A DNA stretch of 45,178 nucleotides from an uncultured Saprospiraceae bacterium (GTDB lineage Bacteria; Bacteroidota; Bacteroidia; Chitinophagales; Saprospiraceae): NCBI GenBank assembly GCA_938010715.1, contig CALLVG010000107.1, positions 1 through 45,178 on the forward strand. The letters are read 5' to 3'. The number at the start of each line of letters is the position of its first letter. The stretch's first letter is position 1. The notes below the pieces were generated by a model. The model made no database searches. It saw nothing but the letters and a program-made list of their open reading frames with translations, and had not been told where the DNA came from. The position numbers were made by a program, and so were the translations under genes. This document shows positions 7,735 through 16,639 of this stretch, one piece after another.

Positions 7735-9057
7735 CTAAATCAACCCTCTTGCCTTCAATTCCAAATATTTATTAATCGTATCGATCGACAAATCCTCGGG
7801 ACGGGTGAGGACAGATTGGATGCCGTATTGTTTGAGTTTCTGAACCATTTGTTCTTTATCGCTCACAAATTTTTGAGCAACGGATTGCGTATAAATGCCT
7901 TCTAAAGTAGAAACAGGTTGTGTCGCGAAATCTTTAATTTCTGTATTTTCAAAAAAGACAACGACCAATAAATGAAAACGATTGACACGTCGAAGCATTG
8001 GCAAAACCCGATCGAGTGCATACAAACTTTCAAAATTGGTGTACATCAGCAACAAACTACGCGATGGTATTAATCTACGGACAGCGTGATAAAGCAGTTC
8101 GTAATTGGCTTCAAGTTTATGGTCTTTTTCTTTGTAAAGGGCGTGTGTGATTTTGTTGAGTTGTCCTGCTTTTCGATCCGCTTTGATGACAGAGCCTAAC
8201 TTATCTGAAAACGTCAAAAGGCCTACTTTATCATATTTTCGTAAAACGATGTTGGATAATGCGAGTGTCGAATTAATCGCATAATCGAGCAATGCCAATT
8301 CGTTGAAAGGCATATTCATCACCCGACTTTTATCAATAACACAATAGACTTGTTGTGAGCGTTCGTCTTGATAAGAATTGACCATCAATTGGTTTTGACG
8401 ACTGGTTGCCTTCCAATTAATGCTTCTAAAATCATCTCCTTTGACGTAATTCTTGATTTGTTCGAACTCGTAACTATGACCAATTCGACGCATTTTTTTG
8501 ATACCATCTTGATTCGTGATGCGCTCAAATGCTTTCAACTCCAATTGCTTCATTTGTAAAATAGAAGGATAAACCGCAACGTTCTCAGCGACTTCGGAAG
8601 TGATTCGCCTTTCCAATAATCCTAAATTGGATTTTATAAAAACATGAATTTTTCCAAAGGCATACTCTCCTCGCGTAACTGGTCTCAATGAATAAGGAAC
8701 ATCGCTAACCGATTCTGGGTCTAAACTCATCGCAATTTCAAAATCTCTTTTTTGAAACTGAACGGGTAATTCATCAATCACCAAAGCATCAAGCGTTTCG
8801 TTAGATATATTTTTCACTTTTAAGATGACTTCATTTTCGTCACTCAAGGAAAATACTTTTGGAACAACTCTTTCCACTTCCACATCAATCTCATCTCGAA
8901 ACAATAAAAATCCTTCTACCAAAGTAACTATCACTGCAATCAATAAAAACAACTGAGCGAAAATAAATAACCCATCAAACATAAACGAAACGACGAAAAC
9001 CAAAGTGATGGCTCCAAAGAAATAGAAAAAACGATCAGCAAGAAAAAGGTTCTTCAT
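7735..9057 (-). CDS. DUF58 domain-containing membrane protein
   Basis: The 440-residue protein has two N-terminal membrane helices (about residues 10-50), a beta-rich region (YSLRPVTRGEYAFGKIHV) and the DUF58 hallmark DDFRSINWKATSRQNQLMVNSYQDE near residues 205-230. A von Willebrand A-like segment follows, with VYCVIDKSRVMN in the position of a degenerate MIDAS. Proteins of this family usually lie beside MoxR AAA ATPases and VWA proteins and are thought to help assemble enzyme complexes; here no MoxR gene is adjacent, which is unusual. The next minus-strand genes upstream are a MazG-like and a TPR gene, separated by a 211-base gap. Confidence 0.88.
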   Translation of the reverse strand: MKNLFLADRFFYFFGAITLVFVVSFMFDGLFIFAQLFLLIAVIVTLVEGFLLFRDEIDVEVERVVPKVFSLSDENEVILKVKNISNETLDALVIDELPVQFQKRDFEIAMSLDPESVSDVPYSLRPVTRGEYAFGKIHVFIKSNLGLLERRITSEVAENVAVYPSILQMKQLELKAFERITNQDGIKKMRRIGHSYEFEQIKNYVKGDDFRSINWKATSRQNQLMVNSYQDERSQQVYCVIDKSRVMNMPFNELALLDYAINSTLALSNIVLRKYDKVGLLTFSDKLGSVIKADRKAGQLNKITHALYKEKDHKLEANYELLYHAVRRLIPSRSLLLMYTNFESLYALDRVLPMLRRVNRFHLLVVVFFENTEIKDFATQPVSTLEGIYTQSVAQKFVSDKEQMVQKLKQYGIQSVLTRPEDLSIDTINKYLELKARGLI

Positions 9058-9155
9058 TGAGTTTGGCTTTCAATGCTAAAGGTAGGGAATAGTCTCCAAA
9101 TTTTTAATTCGATTAGGTCTGAATAGCTCTTTATAAATCTACGATTGTTATAATG

Positions 9156-9200
9156 GTTTGATTGTTATCGTTTTTTCATCAACAATTTTAACAATCAAAC
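9156..9200. repeat. Inverted repeat between the MazG-like and DUF58 genes
   Basis: A perfect 12-base inverted repeat, gtttgattgtta / taacaatcaaac, flanks a 21-base AT-rich loop, and a further acgattgtta precedes it. There is no clean T-tract on either strand, so it may be an mRNA structure or a degenerate repeat. Confidence 0.45.
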
Positions 9201-9268
9201 AATCTCAACAATTCCTATCTCAAAGTGGTCAACTGGATCACAAAAAAGAATAACTCAGGCTCATCAAA

Positions 9269-9607
9269 TCACCTCAATTTCTCATTGCCTTTGTGTCGAT
9301 TTTTATCTCTTTTCGTTTTTTTGTCCAAACTCTTTTGCAAAGCCTCAGTAAGGTCGATACCCGTTTGGTTTGCCAAACAAATTAACACAAAAAGTACGTC
9401 GGCCATTTCACCAGCCAAATCATCTTTTGCAGTCAATTCCTTTTCTTTGTTTTTGAAGGATTGCTCGCCGTAGATACGAGCCATGAGGCGGGACATCTCC
9501 CCCACTTCTTCCATGAGTACTGCCGTATTGGTCAATTCATTAAAATAGCGGACGCCAATTGTTTTTATCCAACTATCAACGGTAGTTTGTGCTTCTTCGA
9601 TGGTCAT
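9269..9607 (-). CDS. MazG-like nucleotide pyrophosphohydrolase
   Basis: This 112-residue protein belongs to the all-alpha NTP pyrophosphohydrolase superfamily. It carries the metal-binding helices as LMEEVGEMSRL (around residues 31-41) and DLAGEMADVLFVL (around residues 64-76), corresponding to the E-x2-E and E-x2-D pattern that binds Mg2+. Members hydrolyse (d)NTPs to monophosphates and PPi, often clearing damaged nucleotides. The single-domain length fits the short MazG-like/RS21-C6-type group rather than full MazG. It starts 21 bases after the upstream TPR gene on the same strand, so the two are probably co-transcribed. Confidence 0.85.
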   Translation of the reverse strand: MTIEEAQTTVDSWIKTIGVRYFNELTNTAVLMEEVGEMSRLMARIYGEQSFKNKEKELTAKDDLAGEMADVLFVLICLANQTGIDLTEALQKSLDKKTKRDKNRHKGNEKLR

Positions 9608-9628
9608 GATTGTTCCGATATTTTGGCA

Positions 9629-11122
9629 CTAATTCAGCGCCTTCTCTGCAATTTTTCTTTCTAAAGAAGCTTTCGTTCCGAAAATTTTCAAAGCTTCTTT
9701 CCAGTTATCAACAGCGGCTTTTGTTTTGCCCTGTAAGAAAAGTAAGTCACCCAAATTTTCTAATGCGACTGGATGATTGCCGTTGCTTTTTTTGACCGCT
9801 GTTTCGAGTTGAGAAAGGGCCTTATCATACTTTTTCATTTTGGTATAAGTCCAACCCATTCGAGCTTTTACATCGAGATTAAGTGGCAAATTTCGAGAAG
9901 ACATCATAGCTGCTTGTTGCAAAGAAGTTAGTGCATCTGCATAGTCCCCTTCTGCCCCAGCTGCATATCCGTTGAGATAATAAATCGCTCCCTGATTTGG
10001 AAAAACATCCATTGCCTCTTCAGAAGTTTTCAACATTGCTTTATGATCGCCAAGGTCTCTTTGCGAGTAGAGCAATTGTTCCCAAACTAAATAAACAGTT
10101 TCATCCAGTTCGAGCGTTTTTTCGTAATATTTTCGTGCTTCTTGTTTTCTATTTGAGTAGTAATATAAATCTCCAGCGATTGACTGTACTTTGGCTTGCT
10201 CAGGATGCACTTCATCCAAAATATTACAAAGTTGTAATGCCTCGTCAGCCAAAGTGGCGTCATTGTATTTTGCTACTCGCTGAATCATTGGAATCAGTTC
10301 TTTGATTTTCATATCAAGACCGACCTTCTGATTTTCAAAAATCGGTTTTAAAGAAGTGAGATATTCCGAATCGTTTCCACTTTTCTTCATTTCGCCTGCA
10401 ATCGCCAATTTGGCCGCAGCATCCTCTGGATCCATTTTCAAAATATCTTTATAAACCTTTTGAGCTTTACCCATTTGATTCGCCTGAATATAAAAATCAG
10501 CCAACAAGTGTTGATAAGTTTTATTTTTTGGAAAGGCAGCGATTAATTTTTTCAATTCATTGGCAGCACCGTCGGCATCGCCTGTCCCGATTAGCAAGGT
10601 GTGCTTACGACGAGTCAATTCTTCGTTGATGCCAATTTTAGCTTCGAGGGTTTCGTAGATTTTGATTGCCTCGGCAGGTGCACCATCTCTAACCAAAAAG
10701 AACGCCTGTTTCAAATAATACTCTTCAAAATGTGGGTATTCGGCTACCAATTGTTGGTAAACATTTGCGCCTGCACGATTGTCTTCTGTTTTCTGATAAA
10801 GGTCGGCCAGAAAGAGCTTGAACCATTTATTGTTTTCATCAATTTCAATGGCTCTTTTGGCATATTTGATGGCCTCATCGTTTTTGTCTTGCTTTTCGAG
10901 CGCACGCGACAACTCAAAAGCAGACATCCCATTTTTAGGGTCTTTAGTCAAAACGCTCTTAAAAAACTCTTCTGCCTTATCAAATTCACCCATCAAATTC
11001 GCTTGCGTACCTTTAAGAAAAATCTCTTGGATACGAACCTCCATCTCGGTCACTTGCGCTTCTAACGAAAAAAGAGAAACAAAAAATAGAAGTAGAAATG
11101 TAAAATATCTGCAATTAATCAT
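9629..11122 (-). CDS. Secreted tetratricopeptide-repeat protein
   Basis: I start this at the ATG at 11122 (residue 29 of the track ORF) because MINCRYFTFLLLFFVSLFSLEAQ is a good signal peptide; the residues before it fall in a repeat. The mature protein of about 475 residues is built almost wholly of TPR units, for example FDKAEEFFKSVLTKDPKNG, NDEAIKYAKRAIEIDENN and RKQEARKYYEKTLELDETV. TPR arrays serve as protein-binding scaffolds, and Bacteroidota carry many exported examples with unknown partners. No enzymatic domain is visible. It is followed by the MazG-like gene in the same direction. Confidence 0.85.
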   Translation of the reverse strand: MINCRYFTFLLLFFVSLFSLEAQVTEMEVRIQEIFLKGTQANLMGEFDKAEEFFKSVLTKDPKNGMSAFELSRALEKQDKNDEAIKYAKRAIEIDENNKWFKLFLADLYQKTEDNRAGANVYQQLVAEYPHFEEYYLKQAFFLVRDGAPAEAIKIYETLEAKIGINEELTRRKHTLLIGTGDADGAANELKKLIAAFPKNKTYQHLLADFYIQANQMGKAQKVYKDILKMDPEDAAAKLAIAGEMKKSGNDSEYLTSLKPIFENQKVGLDMKIKELIPMIQRVAKYNDATLADEALQLCNILDEVHPEQAKVQSIAGDLYYYSNRKQEARKYYEKTLELDETVYLVWEQLLYSQRDLGDHKAMLKTSEEAMDVFPNQGAIYYLNGYAAGAEGDYADALTSLQQAAMMSSRNLPLNLDVKARMGWTYTKMKKYDKALSQLETAVKKSNGNHPVALENLGDLLFLQGKTKAAVDNWKEALKIFGTKASLERKIAEKALN

Positions 11123-11130
11123 TCTTGTAT

Positions 11131-11250
11131 TAGACTTTAATCTGAAATAGTTTGTAGCGCAACGAATGCTTATTTTTTTGCTAATTGAGGCAAAAAATCT
11201 AAGCATCCGCCGCGGCGGACGGTTCTATTTTTTAACGAAAAAATAGCGAA
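11131..11250. repeat. MITE-like element, copy 3
   Basis: It begins with tagacttta, the terminal sequence of the elements at 2763 and 4073. It then has the same core as copy 2 (atctaagcatccgccgc then ggcggacggttc) and the same ttttttaacgaaaaaatagc segment as copy 1. The right end is not clear. It overlies the 5' leader of the TPR gene. Confidence 0.55.
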
Positions 11251-11360
11251 AAAAAAAGTATTGCTTTTAACCAATATTGTTAACGCACAAAATGGGAAGG
11301 TGTTGTATTTTTCTACATTCCAAAAATTAACCCAGGAATTAAGTAAGTGCTTGGACAGAA

Positions 11361-11525
11361 TTAAGTAGCCTAACTCAAATAATCGACACATTTTTGACAA
11401 ACAAATTTTTCGCTACCCTGTGTTAAAAAATATTTCCATAGCGCGGCTATGCAAAGATTTTTTGCCTTGATTACCAAAAAATCTGCTCTGCCAGAAATGA
11501 CGATTATTTAACTTAAGCTACTTAA
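11361..11525. repeat. 165-base inverted-repeat element in the gap 11207-11596
   Basis: The ends ttaagtagcctaactcaaat (11361-11380) and, as reverse complement of the right end, ttaagtagcttaagttaaat are imperfect terminal inverted repeats extending about 25 bases through aatcg. The interior includes atttccatagcgcggctatg, a possible hairpin. It has no coding capacity. With MITE-like copy 3 it accounts for most of this 390-base gap; nothing else is recognisable there. Confidence 0.5.
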
Positions 11526-11596
11526 GTTAGGAATGGTTAACCAATTAATTAACGAACTTGCTCGTGTTGTTCGCTGATCACGAACAAAATCTTGCA

Positions 11597-13153
11597 CTAC
11601 GCTTGCTCCCCCACAAACAACAAAATCTCATCAATAATTTCTCGATGATTCGCCAGTCGAGGAATTTTATTTTGCCCTCCATATTTTCCTTTTGATTTCA
11701 TCCAATTCATAAAAGTATTTTTGGGAAGGACGTTGAGTTGGAGCTGCTCAAGTGCCATGTTGTTCGTCCGTTTTGCTTCGTAGTCAGAGTTGATTTCTTG
11801 GAGATTTTGGTCGAGTAATTCATTGAACAAGCGCATATCAGCAGGAGCGCGTTCGAACTCGATGAGCCATTGATGACCACCTTTGTTTCCACCTTGAAAA
11901 TAGACAGGAGCGACAGTGTATTCATTCACAATAGTTCCAGTTTGCATACAGGTTTTGGCGAGTGCCATGTCGGTGTTTTCAACCATAACCTCCTCACCGA
12001 ATGCGTTGACAAAATGTTTGGTACGTCCCGTTACTTTGATACGGTAAGGTGTATTGGACGTAAACATAACGGTATCGCCCGGCAAGTATCTCCAAAGGCC
12101 AGAATTGGTGGTGATAACAATCGCGTAATTAACCCCCAATTCCACTTCTTCTAAACCAATCGCTTTTGGGTTTTCTAAATTCCATTGATCTGTAGGTAAG
12201 AATTCGTAATAAATACCATTGTCAAGGAAGAGCAGCATACCCTCATCAGAGAAATCATCTTGTGCGCCGAAGTAACCCTCAGATGCATTATAAATCTCTT
12301 GATAACTAAAATCGTCGGAAGGAATAAAGTCTTTAAATTGCTCGATGTAGGGTTTAAAACTCACACCACCGTGCATGTAGGCTTGGAAGTTCGGCCACAC
12401 CTCAAGCATGTTATCTTTGCCCGTTTTTTCTAATATTCTTCTAAATAATACGACTACCCACGTTGGAACGCCGCCAATCATCGCGACATCTTCTTTGGGT
12501 AGAATATCGGACATTCGTTCGATTTTTGCTTCGAGATTGGACATGAGTGCGGTTTCCATGTCAGGTGCAAAGTTGGGGCGACTGACACCTGGCAAATGAT
12601 GCATCATAATCGCCGAAATATCACCCGTTGTCGCTTTTGGATTATCAGGCCAAGGATTCAGCGAACCGCCCATCAGCGCGATTTTAGCAGCAAAAAGTCG
12701 CATATCTGGTCGCTGATCATAGAGCAAAGTCATGGAGTCCCAACAACTGCGGATATGGCAGTAACGTAAATTATCATAGGTAATCGGAATGTATTTACTA
12801 TTATCATCTGTTGTACCCGATGACTTGGAAAACCATTGAGTTTTGCCTGGCCACAGCACATCTCTTTCACCCATAATGACGCGACGTATAAGCGGACTAA
12901 ATGCCTCGTACTGTTGAACCGGAACCCTTTCTCTATAATCTTGAGGAGTTTTGATGGATTTGTAATCGTAAGTTTTTCCCCATTCGGTCGAGCGACCTGC
13001 TAATAAAAACTTTTCAAAAAGAGCGGCCTGCACAGGGTGCGGATGTCTGCGGAAGTGGTCAATTCGACCCATCCGCAATTTATAATATTGCCGGAATGCC
13101 TCGTTGATAAGCCCTCTCATTAATAGAATTTTTCCTAAAAATAGGGAACCCAA
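11597..13153 (-). CDS. GH3 family acyl-adenylate-forming protein
   Basis: The 518-residue protein matches the GH3 superfamily, named for plant auxin-conjugating enzymes that adenylate a carboxylate and transfer it to an amino acid. The ATP-binding loop is FSKSSGTTDDNSKYIPIT (around residues 108-125), followed by YNASEGYFG (the acyl-adenylate motif) and VTGRTKHFVNAFGEEV in the hinge and C-terminal domain. Bacteroidota carry GH3 homologues widely and their substrates are unknown. The track start is a TTG with an in-frame stop shortly upstream; the first ATG is at 13120. The N-terminal GSLFLGKILL resembles family starts, so the TTG is plausible. It is isolated, flanked by repeats and a terminator. 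Confidence 0.9.
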   Translation of the reverse strand: MGSLFLGKILLMRGLINEAFRQYYKLRMGRIDHFRRHPHPVQAALFEKFLLAGRSTEWGKTYDYKSIKTPQDYRERVPVQQYEAFSPLIRRVIMGERDVLWPGKTQWFSKSSGTTDDNSKYIPITYDNLRYCHIRSCWDSMTLLYDQRPDMRLFAAKIALMGGSLNPWPDNPKATTGDISAIMMHHLPGVSRPNFAPDMETALMSNLEAKIERMSDILPKEDVAMIGGVPTWVVVLFRRILEKTGKDNMLEVWPNFQAYMHGGVSFKPYIEQFKDFIPSDDFSYQEIYNASEGYFGAQDDFSDEGMLLFLDNGIYYEFLPTDQWNLENPKAIGLEEVELGVNYAIVITTNSGLWRYLPGDTVMFTSNTPYRIKVTGRTKHFVNAFGEEVMVENTDMALAKTCMQTGTIVNEYTVAPVYFQGGNKGGHQWLIEFERAPADMRLFNELLDQNLQEINSDYEAKRTNNMALEQLQLNVLPKNTFMNWMKSKGKYGGQNKIPRLANHREIIDEILLFVGEQA

Positions 13154-13276
13154 TCCATATTCAGGTATCTATTCTATCTTTTTTTTGTTTGAAATATTTA
13201 GAAAACAGGAAAAAATCATAGTCTTAGTTAAAAGGACATTGCTCGGAAGAAAGAAGTAAGACCTTTAAATAAAAAT

Positions 13277-13327
13277 AGCTTTAGTTGAACATATCAAAGT
13301 GTTCAGCTAAAGCCATTTTTTATTTTT
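13277..13327. terminator. Intrinsic terminator between the beta-barrel and GH3 genes
   Basis: Arms gctttagttgaac and gttcagctaaagc (13 pairs with one G-U or mismatch) enclose the loop atatcaaagt. T-runs exist on both sides (attttttattttt on plus, atttttattt on minus). It lies downstream of the minus-strand beta-barrel gene and upstream of GH3. Confidence 0.65.
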
Positions 13328-13586
13328 AAGCCGCTCATTTATTTTGTCAGAATCAGAATTTACAGGATTAAATCGAAGTTAATTCCAAACATCTAAGATT
13401 GACTTGAGATTAAGGATTTTCAATCCGTTTTAAATCCGTGTTCCCTGAATCGCTCTTTTTCGCAAGAAAAAAATCTGCGGAAATCAGCGTTTATCCGTGT
13501 CACGTGTCTGCCGTGGCTGATCCGCGTTTCACTAAGTCGCTCAAGGCAAGCCGTTCATTTATTTTGTCAGAATCAGGATTTACAGG
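13328..13586. repeat. 39-base direct repeat flanking low-complexity intergenic DNA
   Basis: Two copies (13328-13366 and 13548-13586) of a sequence including tcatttattttgtcagaatc differ at two positions. Between them are degenerate repeats of the type aaatccgtgttccctgaatcgctc-like and tgatccgcgtttcactaagtcgctc-like, common filler in Bacteroidota genomes. The 439-base gap 13154-13592 holds no gene that I can support. Confidence 0.7.
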
Positions 13587-13592
13587 TGTACC

Positions 13593-14435
13593 CTAAAAAT
13601 TGAACCCAACAGAAGTTTGAAAAATCAAAGTTTTATCTTTATCGTCTCTTAGCGTTGTCGTATCTTCAAAAGAAAAGTCTGCTTCTTTATTAGTTACATC
13701 CAACAAACCATAATTTACTCGTCCTCCAATGTAAAGGCCTTGGTTTATAAAAACTGAAAGACCAAATACTGCTTCTAAATTAAAAATCTTGTAAAGGTTG
13801 GCATTTTTTTCTTCTTGAAAATAATACGCTCCAAGTGCCGATGGAATTGTCAAATCTTTGGCAGTAGCTAGTTCTTTTACCGTGACAATACCTTCTGCTC
13901 TATCCGAAATTTCACCAGCTTCATCTCGATAATAATCATGTTCCAAAATTACTTCAACTCGCTCATTAAGCGCATCAGAATTAAAAAGAAGATCGCCTTT
14001 GGCTCTTGATGCTATCAAAAAACCAGGAGCAACACCAAGAGACACTTCCAACCAATTTGTCACACGACCATAAGCGGATATAGGTACGTTTAAGTAGGTA
14101 TTGGCAGTAACAATCTTTATGTCAGCTATACCAGAGTGGGTAATTCTCCTATCATTTCGATCTCGGAAAACGACAGAAGAAGAACCATTGTAAATATCAT
14201 TAAAACCTTTTTTTATGTAAACCAATTCTGCCCTTGCTCCCCAGATGTCCGTAAACTGGCGATTGAATGCAAAACCGATGTGAAAACCATTATTGATCTC
14301 AAAGGCCTCCCCTTCTTCTAACTCACCAAGAAGCGTATTGAAATTAAGCCCCGTCCGAAATCCAAAAGAAGTTTGTGCAAAAGCATTAATCGATAAAAAG
14401 AAAATTAGTGAAATTAAAATGATAAATTTTTCCAT
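13593..14435 (-). CDS. Outer membrane beta-barrel protein (porin/PorT-like)
   Basis: This 280-residue protein has a signal peptide ending SINAFAQ and then alternating hydrophobic/polar strands, opening TSFGFRTGLNFNT and closing TLIFQTSVGFNF with a terminal Phe, the typical outer-membrane barrel signature. Strand-like segments such as WGARAELVYIKKGFND and LYIGGRVNYGLLDV fit an 8-10-stranded barrel of the OMP_b-brl_2 or PorT-like class. No specific substrate or partner can be named. It is transcribed away from the his operon end; no convincing TAnnTTTG promoter was found upstream. Confidence 0.8.
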   Translation of the reverse strand: MEKFIILISLIFFLSINAFAQTSFGFRTGLNFNTLLGELEEGEAFEINNGFHIGFAFNRQFTDIWGARAELVYIKKGFNDIYNGSSSVVFRDRNDRRITHSGIADIKIVTANTYLNVPISAYGRVTNWLEVSLGVAPGFLIASRAKGDLLFNSDALNERVEVILEHDYYRDEAGEISDRAEGIVTVKELATAKDLTIPSALGAYYFQEEKNANLYKIFNLEAVFGLSVFINQGLYIGGRVNYGLLDVTNKEADFSFEDTTTLRDDKDKTLIFQTSVGFNF

Positions 14436-14527
14436 TGTTGTTATTTTGTGCTGGCAATATTAGAGATTATTCTAAAATAAGTATTACAAATTTGATGATT
14501 ATGTATCCAAAGAGGCTTTTCCTACTT

Positions 14528-14566
14528 AAATAGTTGAATGTGCTTCTAAGTTCAAAGAAACTATTT
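14528..14566 (-). terminator. Possible weak terminator overlapping the hisIE stop
   Basis: On the minus strand AAATAGTTTC...TTCAACTATTT can fold into an AT-rich hairpin that includes the hisIE stop codon. There is no strong T-tract after it, so termination here is only suggested. Confidence 0.25.
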
Positions 14567-15151
14567 CCTCCGTTTTTCTAAAATTTGAACTACATCTTGC
14601 AAAGAATAACCCTTAGCATTCAGCAAAATTAAATAGTGGAAAATCAAATCTGCCGCCTCATTTAAAAATAAACCCTCGTCATCATCTTTTGCTTCAATGA
14701 CCAATTCGATTGCTTCTTCACCTACTTTTTGGGCAATTTTATTTATTCCCTTTTTGAATAATTCAGAAACATAAGATTGTTTATTCGTTGATGTTTTTCT
14801 TTGTTGGATGATTGCTTCCAATTTAGAGAGCAATCCATAGTCAGTTTTATTGTCTTCGGCCCAACAAGTATCGCTGCCCGTGTGGCAAGTTGGTCCTTCT
14901 GGTTTTACTTTTATCAATAAAGTATCTTCGTCACAGTCATTTTTGATAGAAATGACCTCTAAAAAGTTGCCACTTGTTTCGCCTTTTGTCCATAGCCGCT
15001 GTTTGCTTCTACTATAAAAGCAGACGCGACGTTCTTTTTGTGTTTTTGCAAAAGCTTCCTCATTCATATAGCCAAGCATGAGCACTTTGTCTGTCGATCC
15101 ATCTTGAATTATTGCAGGTATTAGCCCTTCATTATTGTATTTTAAATTCAT
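14561..15151 (-). CDS. hisIE: Bifunctional phosphoribosyl-AMP cyclohydrolase / phosphoribosyl-ATP pyrophosphatase HisIE
   Basis: This fused enzyme carries out steps 2 and 3 of histidine biosynthesis: PR-ATP is hydrolysed to PR-AMP (HisE) and the purine ring is opened (HisI). The N-terminal HisI domain (residues 1-105) shows [28 protein letters not shown] and the metal-binding DCDEDTLL and CHTGSDTCW motifs. The HisE domain (about 110-196) shows [23 protein letters not shown] and [13 protein letters not shown]. At 196 residues the fusion has the standard length. It is the last gene of the operon and overlaps hisF by 4 bases (ATGA). Confidence 0.97.
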   Translation of the reverse strand: MNLKYNNEGLIPAIIQDGSTDKVLMLGYMNEEAFAKTQKERRVCFYSRSKQRLWTKGETSGNFLEVISIKNDCDEDTLLIKVKPEGPTCHTGSDTCWAEDNKTDYGLLSKLEAIIQQRKTSTNKQSYVSELFKKGINKIAQKVGEEAIELVIEAKDDDEGLFLNEAADLIFHYLILLNAKGYSLQDVVQILEKRRK

Positions 15152-15903
15152 ATTCGAACTTCTATTTTGTTGTTTTTTAAAATGTTCTTGAGATCAAGAA
15201 TTTTTATTTCTTCATAATGAAAAACGCTTGCAGCCAATGCGGCGCTTACTTCTGTTTTGTGAAAAACATCAATAAAGTCTTCTGTACTCCCTGCACCTCC
15301 TGAAGCGATAACAGGGATCTGAACAATTTCACTTACCCTTTTTAAAGCGTCGATTGCGAATCCATTTTTTGTACCATCATTTTTCATAGAAGTAAAAAGA
15401 ATTTCACCAGCTCCTCGGTCTTCGACTTCTTTTGACCATTCAAAGAGATCTATTGCTGTGGCAATACGTCCGCCAACCAAATGAACCTTCCAATCTCCAT
15501 TAATTGGTTTTGCATCAATTGCTACGGTGATGCATTGGTTGCCAAATACATTGCTCAATTCGTTGATAATTTTTGGATTTTTGACAGCAGCAGAGTTGAT
15601 CGAAATTTTATCAGCTCCTGCTCTTAATACTTGATAGACATCTTTTACGGTTCTAATGCCACCACCGACCGTAAATGGAATGTTTGTTTTTCGAGCTACA
15701 TTTTCTACCAGATCAATTAGCGTTTTTCGTTTATCTGCACTAGCACTGATGTCCAAAAAAACTAACTCATCTGCACCGCCTTCCGAGTATTTTTCTGCCA
15801 AAAGTACGGGGTCACCTGCATCACGCAGACCGACAAAATTAACCCCTTTGACTGTTCTGCCATCTTTAATATCCAGGCACGGAATAATTCTTTTTGTGAG
15901 CAT
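15148..15903 (-). CDS. hisF: Imidazole glycerol phosphate synthase, cyclase subunit HisF
   Basis: HisF is the TIM-barrel cyclase that uses ammonia from HisH to convert PRFAR to imidazole glycerol phosphate and AICAR. Both catalytic aspartates are visible, in [15 protein letters not shown] (Asp11) and VAIDAKP (near residue 130). The phosphate-binding loops FTVGGGI and VIASGGAG are intact. The 251-residue length is normal. It overlaps hisIE by 4 bases and starts 8 bases after hisA, consistent with a stoichiometric operon. Confidence 0.97.
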   Translation of the reverse strand: MLTKRIIPCLDIKDGRTVKGVNFVGLRDAGDPVLLAEKYSEGGADELVFLDISASADKRKTLIDLVENVARKTNIPFTVGGGIRTVKDVYQVLRAGADKISINSAAVKNPKIINELSNVFGNQCITVAIDAKPINGDWKVHLVGGRIATAIDLFEWSKEVEDRGAGEILFTSMKNDGTKNGFAIDALKRVSEIVQIPVIASGGAGSTEDFIDVFHKTEVSAALAASVFHYEEIKILDLKNILKNNKIEVRI

Positions 15904-15911
15904 AGCTTTTC

Positions 15912-16637
15912 TTAGTTATTGATGATAAATTTCTCAAGTTCGACCAAAGGTATTCTGTTCTCATAAATGGCTTTTCCAATTATAGCCCCTTCCAGACCAA
16001 TTTTTTTCAATTGTTTCAAATCATCTATTCCATCAACACCTCCACTGGCTATTAATTTTATTGTTGGAAATTTTTGTATTATTTCTTCATACAAATTTCC
16101 TGAGCTACCTGATAGCATTCCGTCCTTTTCTATATCTGTACAAATAACATTTTCAACACCTTCTGAAATGTATTTTTTTAAAAAATAAAACAAATCAACT
16201 TCAGTAGTTTCTTCCCAACCATTCACTGCTATTTTTTGTTTTTTGGTGTCTGCTCCAAGAATGATTTTTTGCGAACCATATTTTTTGAGCCATGTCAAAA
16301 ATAAGGCAGAATCCTTGATCGCAATACTACCACAAGTGACTTGATTTGCACCACAGTCAAAAGCAGTTTGGATCGCTTCGTTAGTCTTGACACCACCTCC
16401 AAAATCCACAACAAGGCTCGTTTTCAAACAAATTGCTTCCAATGATTTCCAGTTGATAATTTTCTGTGCTACTGCTCCATCCAAATCAACAACGTGTAGA
16501 TATTTCACGCCATGTGCTTCGAACCTTTTTGCCATATCTAATGGGCTATCATTATATACTTTTTGTGTAGAATAATCACCTTGTGATAGTCGCACACATT
16601 TACCATTGATGATATCAATCGCAGGTATGATTCTCAT
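15912..16637 (-). CDS. hisA: 1-(5-phosphoribosyl)-5-[(5-phosphoribosylamino)methylideneamino]imidazole-4-carboxamide isomerase HisA
   Basis: HisA is a TIM-barrel Amadori isomerase (ProFAR to PRFAR). The sequence opens [22 protein letters not shown] with the catalytic Asp8 and has VDLDGA, VDFGGGV, the second catalytic Asp in the [10 protein letters not shown] motif and phosphate-binding LIASGGV. At 241 residues it has the usual length. It begins 2 bases after the hisH stop codon. Confidence 0.96.
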   Translation of the reverse strand: MRIIPAIDIINGKCVRLSQGDYSTQKVYNDSPLDMAKRFEAHGVKYLHVVDLDGAVAQKIINWKSLEAICLKTSLVVDFGGGVKTNEAIQTAFDCGANQVTCGSIAIKDSALFLTWLKKYGSQKIILGADTKKQKIAVNGWEETTEVDLFYFLKKYISEGVENVICTDIEKDGMLSGSSGNLYEEIIQKFPTIKLIASGGVDGIDDLKQLKKIGLEGAIIGKAIYENRIPLVELEKFIINN

Positions 16638-16639
16638 AT

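Noticed and set aside
7735-9057. MoxR/DUF58/VWA operon
   Set aside because: No MoxR ATPase or VWA gene lies beside the DUF58 gene; the DUF4129 gene that might belong to such a cluster is 15 kb away.
10601-11065. 154-residue plus-strand ORF
   Set aside because: It is antisense to clear TPR repeats of the minus-strand gene.
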